Assembly: GCA_037179385.1 (NCBI GenBank)
Contig: CM074189.1
Span: 21,277,020 to 21,341,019 of the forward strand
Direction: 5' to 3'
Origin: Holothuria scabra
Lineage: Eukaryota; Echinodermata; Holothuroidea; Aspidochirotida; Holothuriidae
DNA: 64,000 nucleotides
In this document: one piece after another, positions 52,901-61,900 of the stretch
How positions within the stretch are numbered: position 1 is the first letter of the stretch
Layout: the number at the start of each line of letters is the position of its first letter
Notes under the pieces: model-generated
What the model saw: the letters and a program-made list of their open reading frames with translations, nothing else
The model's database searches: none
Told to the model about the DNA's origin: nothing
Translations under genes and position numbers: made by a program

Positions 52901-55900
52901 TGCTGGATAAAGTCCGATACAGTAATATTGAGAAAATGAAATAAGACAGAAAGCAAAAAACATGATTATTAATCCAATTTCATACTAAGACAAATAATTC
53001 ACACTAATGACGGAAGCCCAACCTAACCAGCTTACACCTGATCAAGTCAGGACCACTTCCTTAATTCCTTTGGAAAATCATCAATCCACAGAATGTGAGC
53101 CAGGCAGCTTACCTATACATGTAAAGTTGGCATCAAATTCAAATCCTGGTTCACAGTTACACCTGTAACTTCCATAAGTATTGATGCAACCATAGTCACA
53201 CAGCTCCAAGTTGATGTTACATTCGATGATATCTGAAAGTAGCGAGTAGAAATCAAATTTGACTCCCAAAATTTTCCAAGCAAGATTTCAGGAAGATAAA
53301 ATTTTTTCCAACATCCCAGACGCATTTCAAAGACCATCCTAGGCTTTGATTTTCAAAAACCTTTTTTCTCAATTTTAAGTTGTCCACAAGGAGATTTGGT
53401 TGATATTTTTGGACAACTAAAAAACAGTGTGTTCATGTATTGTTGGTGTTGAAGAATAGAAAAATTTGAAGTTTGAGTGCCAAAAACATCGCTGTTTGAA
53501 ATATTGTATGATGGAAAAAGTTTATAAATGCTGATATAGGGCAGGGTCAACTTAGAACAAGGAAATAAATAACACACCATTTTCTTCTTAGACACATCAA
53601 ATTCTTCAATTGTTTGAAATTTCTTGAATAAAGAGAGCTCATGCACACATATCTCCATGGTAACAGTTTATATGCACATACCCTCCTCACAAGTGGGTCC
53701 AGTTAAACCAACAGCACAAATACAGGCGCCCCTTTCGCACCTGAAATTGTCTGAACAAGCTGGGTTGCATTGCACCTCTGAAAGACAATAATACACAGTT
53801 CTGAGCTCAATTATTATTCAAATAAATGCACATAATATAAGCAATATTCAAATTTATCTGAATGGCTTAATTACTGCAGCATACAAGACAAGTAAAATAC
53901 AAAGATTTTACTAGAGGTATCACTTTTTCCACTCAGAGAAATGAAATCAAGAATGAATTTGTGGCAAACAGTTTTGATGAGAAAGTCAATGGCTTTCAAG
54001 CATGAAGATTAAATAGGAAGATTAACAAACCATACTTTACAAGTCCATCTTTGTGATGCCACAAACTTGAATATAGCTCATCTTTATTCATTATACAAGT
54101 GTGAAAAAGACAAAACTGCAAAAAGGTCAACATTTGATGGGGTTCCTGCATTAAGTGGGAAGTCCATTTTCATGATTTTTTCAGAACTTTTCCAGAACAA
54201 AATAAAGGACTTCCTAGACTTCCCTCCTGAAAATTTACATAAAATTACACAGAATTTTAGTTAAAAACAATGAATTTAGAAATTTTGAGTGAGGACACAA
54301 TTCCATATCTAAAGAGAGAATGAAACAATAAGACTTTGTTACCTGGTTTCTTTCTTTCAAATTTGTTGTTATGACGAAAACCAGACTAGAACTTGCCAGA
54401 GTTGTGGTTTTGCATGACAAAGAAATTGATATAAATTACCTGATTCACAGAGCCTTCCTGTATAACCAGGCTCACACTGACATGACTGTCTTACACATAC
54501 TCCTCCATTTTGACAATCCAAGTTGCAGACATCAGTTTCTGTAATGAATAAGAAAAGAGAAAACTTTTTTGAAAATGTTTCCTGAAAGCTGTAAAATGAT
54601 GACTCAATGACAATATCTAGTCAGCTGGCTAAGGTTTTACAGCTGAGTTGGTTTGAGATTTCTGAGGTGAGGCCCTACCTCACTGTCCAGTCAACTGGAT
54701 GAGGTTTTACAGCTCAGTTGGTTTGGGATTTCTGATGTGAGGCCCTACCTCAGTGTCCAGTCAACTGTCTGAGGTTTTACAGCTGAGTTAGTTGGGGATT
54801 TCTGATGTGAGTCCCTACCCCACTGTGCAGTCAACTGGCTGAAGTTTTAGGGCTCAGTTTGTCCGGGGATTTCTGATGTGAGGCCCTACCTCACTGTGCA
54901 GTCAACTGGCTGAGGTTTTACAACTGAGTTGGTCAGGGACTTCTGATGTGTGGCACTACCTCACTGTGCAGTCAACTGGCTGAGGATTTACAGTTTATTT
55001 GGTTGGGGATTTCTGATGGAAGGCCCTACCTCACTGTGCAGTCAACTGGCTGATGTTTTACAGCCAATTGGTTGGGGATTTCTGATGTGAGGCCCTACCT
55101 CACTGTGCAGTCAACTGGCTGAGGATTTACAGTTAAGTTGGTTTGGGATTTCTGATGTGAGGCCCTACCTCACTGTGCAGTCAACTGGCTGAAGTTTTAC
55201 AGCTGAGTTGGTCAGGGACTTCAGATGTGTGGCACTACCTTACTGTGCAGTCAGATGGCTGAGGTTTTACAGTTCAGGTTCTAACCACATGGCTTACGCT
55301 GGGCAGTGACAGTCTGTCTTCCAATTCAGTTGTGCTCACTGACTTAATTGTTTTCCATACTCCATTGTAATTATGTTAAGAACCAAATGTCTCTCTGTAC
55401 AGTCATTTTATAACTAGCAACTGTTTAATTTGTAATTTATCTCAATGTTTTGCACCAGTCATTTTCAATCGCCCTCTGCTCATTATTATGATTGGACCTC
55501 AGCCCTGGACTAAAACCTCAGCCAGCTGACAATGCTAATGTGACCCACACCTTTTACATAATTTATAAAGAATGCTGAAAAGTGATTTCTTCCTTATAAG
55601 GATAAACCCTTTTTCAGAGTTAAAAAGGAACTACTACTATTCATAAAGGCTAAATAAATTTACTTACCATTTTTGGGTATTTGACAGTATTTTCCTGTCA
55701 CATGTTCTGGACAGATGCAGAGACCATTTTGGCAATGTCCTCCATTTTGGCAAGGGAACTGGCAACCAATGTCTGCCCCAAAAAGAAAATATCACCTGCA
55801 TTAGTTAACCTTTCAGTCATGCATTATTCTGTGCAATGCACAGACCATTACTGTTTAACCTTCAACTCATATACGATTCATGTACGAAGGAACAACCTCA

Positions 55901-58900
55901 AGCAAGTTTCAGATCTTTTCACAGATAACACTTTCTTTTTAAGTAGGTACGACACGGCCAAAGAGGTTCTGAGTAAATATGCTTCTGCAGGGTACACCTC
56001 AATACAAAGTGAATGTCTTCTCTACTAAATTGTGTTCATAAACACAGGAATATGACGTTGTGACTTCCCAGTTACAGGCCAGGCTCAGCCCATTTGAAAT
56101 CCGAAAGCAAAAAAAGTTGTGTGAGCGCATCTCAAGATGGTGACATCATTGGGGGCAAGTTTAGCAACACTACCAAGGAGCTCACAATCATCATGTGCAT
56201 GGTAACACATGTGCATTGTGCATGGTAACACATGTGCATGTGCATGGTAACACATGTTAGTGAATACACCATTGCAAACACCAGTGCTACAAAAGTGGCA
56301 AGCGTTACCAGTGACTACATTGTCAATTATGCATTGTTGCTTGGTAACTCAGTAGTATTCCCTATAGCACCTTCACCAAGCAGCTCATAAAGACATGCTT
56401 GAAGTGGGGATTCACTTGTTACAGGTTGTCCATACATGTTCACAGCTGTTCTGTATAGCGCCCCGACCCCTTCAGAACTGTTTTTACACTTGCACATATG
56501 CATGCCAACATATTGGCCAGTGATATGCCCCGAATCCCCAACATGGTCCGCACCTTGCGCTCTGTATGTTGGACCAGTGTTGTGATGTAACCCTTTTCAT
56601 AGAGTTGCTAATTAACTAGATAAGATCATTTTACTGCATGTCAAATTAGTTCCATATGAAGATTGGTGTTCTTTAATAGGGTGGCTATTGCATCATAAAA
56701 GTCAGGTGACCTGCTGTGGCATGGCTTGAAATTGGATTTTAAAGTTTTCCATCAAATGTCATTTATGTTGCACTGTACCAGTTTTAACTAGGTTGTGAGA
56801 TGATGTTTGTAAAATACTGTAACTAATCTTGCAATACACAAAAGTTATTGACACCATACCTGTCATGCCCACTTAAAGTACACCATTCTATGATAGCATA
56901 ATGAGTAACAATCACAATGAAGAAAAAATAAAAAAAGAAGAAAAGCATCAGACTATTTCTATCTACATTTGCAGTCTACCCAATAAAATCAACCCATGCT
57001 TAATTCTTATCATTTACAAAGATGGCAAGATAGAATTCCTCGAAAGAGTATTCAGATTAGCCTGTGAGAACCATAACATGCTATTCCAACAGTTGTGACT
57101 CTCATTATAGACCACAGCCTCCCTCCACCCTGGCAGCAGACCCATACATTGCCAGGCAAGCAACTGAAGGATGGCAAAATGGTTCCAGAGTGGGGGAGGG
57201 GTGGAAGGGATGATTTAGTATGGGGGGGGGGGGGAATGTGTAAAAATGTAATAAATCATTGGCAAATAGAAATTTTCTGGCAAGGAGAGGCAAAATGAAT
57301 TTCATGGAGCCCTTTTCTCCCCACCCCCTTGAATACAGGCTTGATTGGCAGGAGAAAAAATAAGTTGTATAATAACATGTAGAGCTAGGGGCATGCTTTT
57401 CTGTCATTACATCCTAAAGAATTTACATTTCAAATGTTTCCTGCTTTAAAAGTTAAACAAGTGAAAAGCATGCATCTAATGGGTTAAAAAATTCTTTTTT
57501 CCCCCAAAGATAGGTTCTTCCATCTGTGCATAATATACATGTACAATGTAGCTGTATTTAATAAGCTACAAGATGAAGACTTACACTGTGTATACAGAGT
57601 CACATTCTGCGACCATTTCCCAAGAGTACATTTGTAAGTGCCTGCATCGCCAGTATCGAATTCAGTGATCCTAAGTTGTGCTGCCCTGTCTGGTAAATAT
57701 TCTATGTAGGTTTCATCGCTGTCTTCAGCTGAAAAAGAGTTTATTTAATTGATAATAAGGTTGACTGATCCTTGTTCATTTGTTTAACATGAATTTAGTA
57801 TGCTACATTGAACTACATGAATCATAGATTGATATAAGACATAAACATCCTTTTTAAAGATTCACAAGGAAACATCTGTTTAGTTTATTGTCCACAAGAG
57901 TGTTCACCTCTTTTTTTCTGGCAATTACGAGCAAAGCTCTATCACATATGTCACAGCAGGGAGTCCTTTGTTTAATACATACCAACTGCAGGTGTTTTTC
58001 AGCACATATGGCCAGAAATCACAGACGTTTAGCTTATTACCTCAGTAACAATCCTGATTCAACAGTCTGCACCTGCTTGAATGCCCTGAGGTTATGTAAA
58101 CATTTCAGTGGAACCAAGTGGTCCTTCAGCCTATTAGATTGATAGCTGCTGTTTGCTGAGGGGAATCTCAGGTTTCAATGAATCCTCCAGAAGGATGTTT
58201 ATCTACTGATGACATTCTTGCATGAATGATCAATTCATCATTTAATGTCATCTGATCAATATACAAAACAATGAATAGTCAAATCACTTCATAAATATTC
58301 ATTCATATACTAACAGGGTTGTAAATCTGAATGACACTGGCAGAAGAGTTAATTGAGAAAATTGGGTTGCACACATAAAAAAGATATAAACCATTCACAA
58401 TCACCTGCTCCCAGTATCTTTGGACAATAAAGAAATGATGAATATTCAAAGCACCCATACATATTTAAATATAAACTATCTATCACAAGGATAAAGGAAT
58501 TGATGACTCAAGTATAGGACATTGCATATCGCTAGAGAGTGGACTCTCATACTGCTGGGTGCAAAGATATATCAACCAAGTTATTGATGTTTCTTGAAAA
58601 CAATCCTTCAAGCTTTTGAAGGGATATGACATTCTCCCAAACCGAGGAGTTGCAAGCAACTCTCTGTCCAAACAAATTTGGGACTAACCCTAGAGTGTTA
58701 AAAACATTTGACAACTCCACATTATTCACATTCAATCTCTAATGTTTCCAATTACTATACTCTACGCTAAGGACAACATTCCTTATAGCAATTTCGACTT
58801 AGTGTTCTTAACTGTTGCTCCGCCTTTGAAATTTTCTCAAGGTAATTTGATTTAACTTAGAGGAGGACCTTGAGTTATTTCACTGCTGAAGTGTGTAGGG

Positions 58901-61900
58901 TGATATTTAAGAGCCTAATACCTTCTTGGATGGATGGTACAAGATTTCCGTTATTATCAAACCACTTTGGAGGTTGATCTGATTCTATTATCAAGTTCTC
59001 GTTAAGTGTACATATAAGAACAACATCATCACCAACGTCCACAATTAGGTCTCCATTTGGAACGATAAGTATGATGGATTCTGAAAAGAAACGATTGGAA
59101 TAGTGAAGTACAATAATTTTTCACATAATTCACATCATTAAAAGACTGATCTGTTGTCCACAATTTTTAATGAAACGTATGCCAAGCAATCTCTTGCTTG
59201 CTGTAATGAACACTTACATATATCTGAATATCATAAAACAGTTGTACCAGTTATTGAAAGCAATTACCTGAAAATCTAAAGTTTAGGCTATACATAAACC
59301 TGGACAGCAAGTAATGGTCTGATTTCAATCGGCCATAACTGGGGTCTATCACCTTTTGATCTATCAATGTCCTTGCTTACCTGTATCATGGATTGTTGTA
59401 CACTACATTGTAGCTTGATTCCTTAAATTTCACTGAATATAAAGGTTTGAAATTGGAGTAGACAATAAATGAAGAAGAATTAAGGCTGATGGACCCCACT
59501 AATGGCTGCCTACAGTCACTAAAAGCAAGCACTGATAGGATTCATCTATTGCAACAACATCCTACAATTTTTTGTGACATCTGGATTAATATTAATAATA
59601 ACTGCTTATGATACATGAATCTGGTCAGAAGCCAAAGCTCTGGCACAGAAATGATAGAGACCAATCTTAGGGCATTGTGTCAGATATTGTTATTTCAATT
59701 CATTTACCTTCGATTTCACAGTTAGTTCCCTTAAATCCAAATGGGCATCGGCACTTTCCATTTGAGCATACACCTCCATTTTGACAGGGCTGTAAACACC
59801 CATTGGCTATAGAGGAGAGAGGAGGAAAATGCAATCTAATAACTTTGAAGAACCTGAAGAATTTTCAAATATTTATTTAGAGGTTGCAAAATGAATCTCA
59901 TTCATCAACTCTCACTGTCATAGTTTGTTCCATTGGTGAGATATTAAATGTTGAAATTTATACACCTAAATCAAAATAGTCTATTTCACAACATGTTGTG
60001 ACATTGCTTCTTGAAAATGTAACATAGACACCCCAATAGATCAAAGATGTTGTGGGGTGTAACTGATATCTGAGTTTGTTACATGACCTGTGCACTCAAG
60101 TGAGCTATGCTTTCATTGTGTTCACACTGTGTGAAAAAAATTAACACATGCTTGGCAGGCCTGTAATCTATCCCAAATGTTACATAACTTTGTTAGGTAT
60201 TTTCAATCAATTAATTTGCTGTGAAACTTGGCTATATCAAGTGTGCGTGTAGTGAGCTTCATGTCCTCCCTGAGGCGATGAGAGGTAATCAGGCAGATAA
60301 GGAGGATGTAACAAAAAGTAAGAGGGAAAGTTTCATCATGATTTTTGTTGTTCTTTCAGGACCTTGATGGAAAGCCACTAACTGGAATATGCCTTTCTGA
60401 AATCTGTACATTCTTTTCATCTTTAATCTAGACTTGACAAGATTTCTGGAAGATTCAGAACCTTCTGAAAAATAAATTTCAGAAAAAGTGTTTTTTCTAA
60501 TTTAAGTCTCACCTCTTTCTTGGCAAAACTCGCCCTGGTATCCATAGGTACATGAACAGGTACCATTCACACAGACTCCACCGTTCTGACATTCCTCTGA
60601 GCACAACCTCACTGTGTAAAGATTAAACATTAAATACTTCATATGAATCAACTAAACAGTATGTACAGGCATATCCTCTCCCAGCCCGCCCATCCTCTTA
60701 CGTTAATTTAGGGTACACTCTAAATCTGCTGTTGCCTTCAACAACGCTGGTCCTACAGTTTCCGTTACTCCCCCCCCCCCCCCCCCTTGCACCCACTCAA
60801 ATCCACACCCAAGACCTTGAACACTGAAGACATAATGACATCATCCTTTGAACAGAACAATGGAACATGTGGCCACAAGCATAAGAATTAGCCCTGCACC
60901 TGTAGCAGAATATGCACATAGTCGACTGGTTGACAAATCAGCTGTCTGCTATGTCTGTGTTGGTTGTTCTTCCCCCAAAGGAGGGCTTATACTTTCCGCT
61001 CTGTGACATCATATACACAAGGTCTATAAAGAGCTAAGGAAGCTTACATGGGACACTATTTTAGTATAGGTATAACAGTTAAAATATTTATACTATGAAC
61101 TCCCACATGGTGACATGTTGCTGGTAGCATGCATGCCCATTATAGTAAGTTAGTTGTATGAGGTTTTACAACTCAGTTTCTAAACAATATATTAAAGTTG
61201 GGCAGACTCCAGCCTTTCTGAAGTTGTGGCTACCTGGACTATCTGGCTTTTCAATTGCCGATGCTAAGCACTAAGTACAATAGCAGTTGATGGAACCTAC
61301 TGCTACTGTGCTTGGTGCACAATCTGTTCCTTGTAATGTACTTGTTTTCATTTTATTGATAGTATATATACAATATGTATTTGGCAATAACTGTTAGTAC
61401 TATTAGTATAAAAATATCACTTACAATGTAAATGCTAATTTTAAATTTTAGTATTCTTTCTTACATTAAAATGATACACACCTTTCAACTGACATGCAAT
61501 GCCTGTAAAGCCGATGGGGCACACACAGAATCCTTGCCTACAGTAGCCATTGTTCAAACAGGGATGTAAGCATGGTTCTCCTGGTGAGGTAATGCAAAGA
61601 AATGAGTAAAGGTAAACAATTAGTATGCACTAAACCAAAGGTTTACTAGATCAATTTTACTCCATTTCAATTTATTTCTCATATGTGCATTTAACATCAA
61701 GAAAATTAATTGTAAAAGCTCCTCTCTATAGTCTCATTAGTCCTCTTGGTGAAGTACTTCACTACCTCAATAGGAAAAGAAAGAGTGAAGAAGCAATGCA
61801 AACTTAAAGAGATACTTTACTTCCCCCATCCACTTGTCCATCCCCCCCCCTCCCCACAGACACACACACACACAATTAAGATACCACCATCAAAGACATA

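Noticed and set aside
54067..54264. 65-residue plus-strand frame between exons 9 and 10
   Set aside because: Low-complexity intronic frame without domain or splice support.
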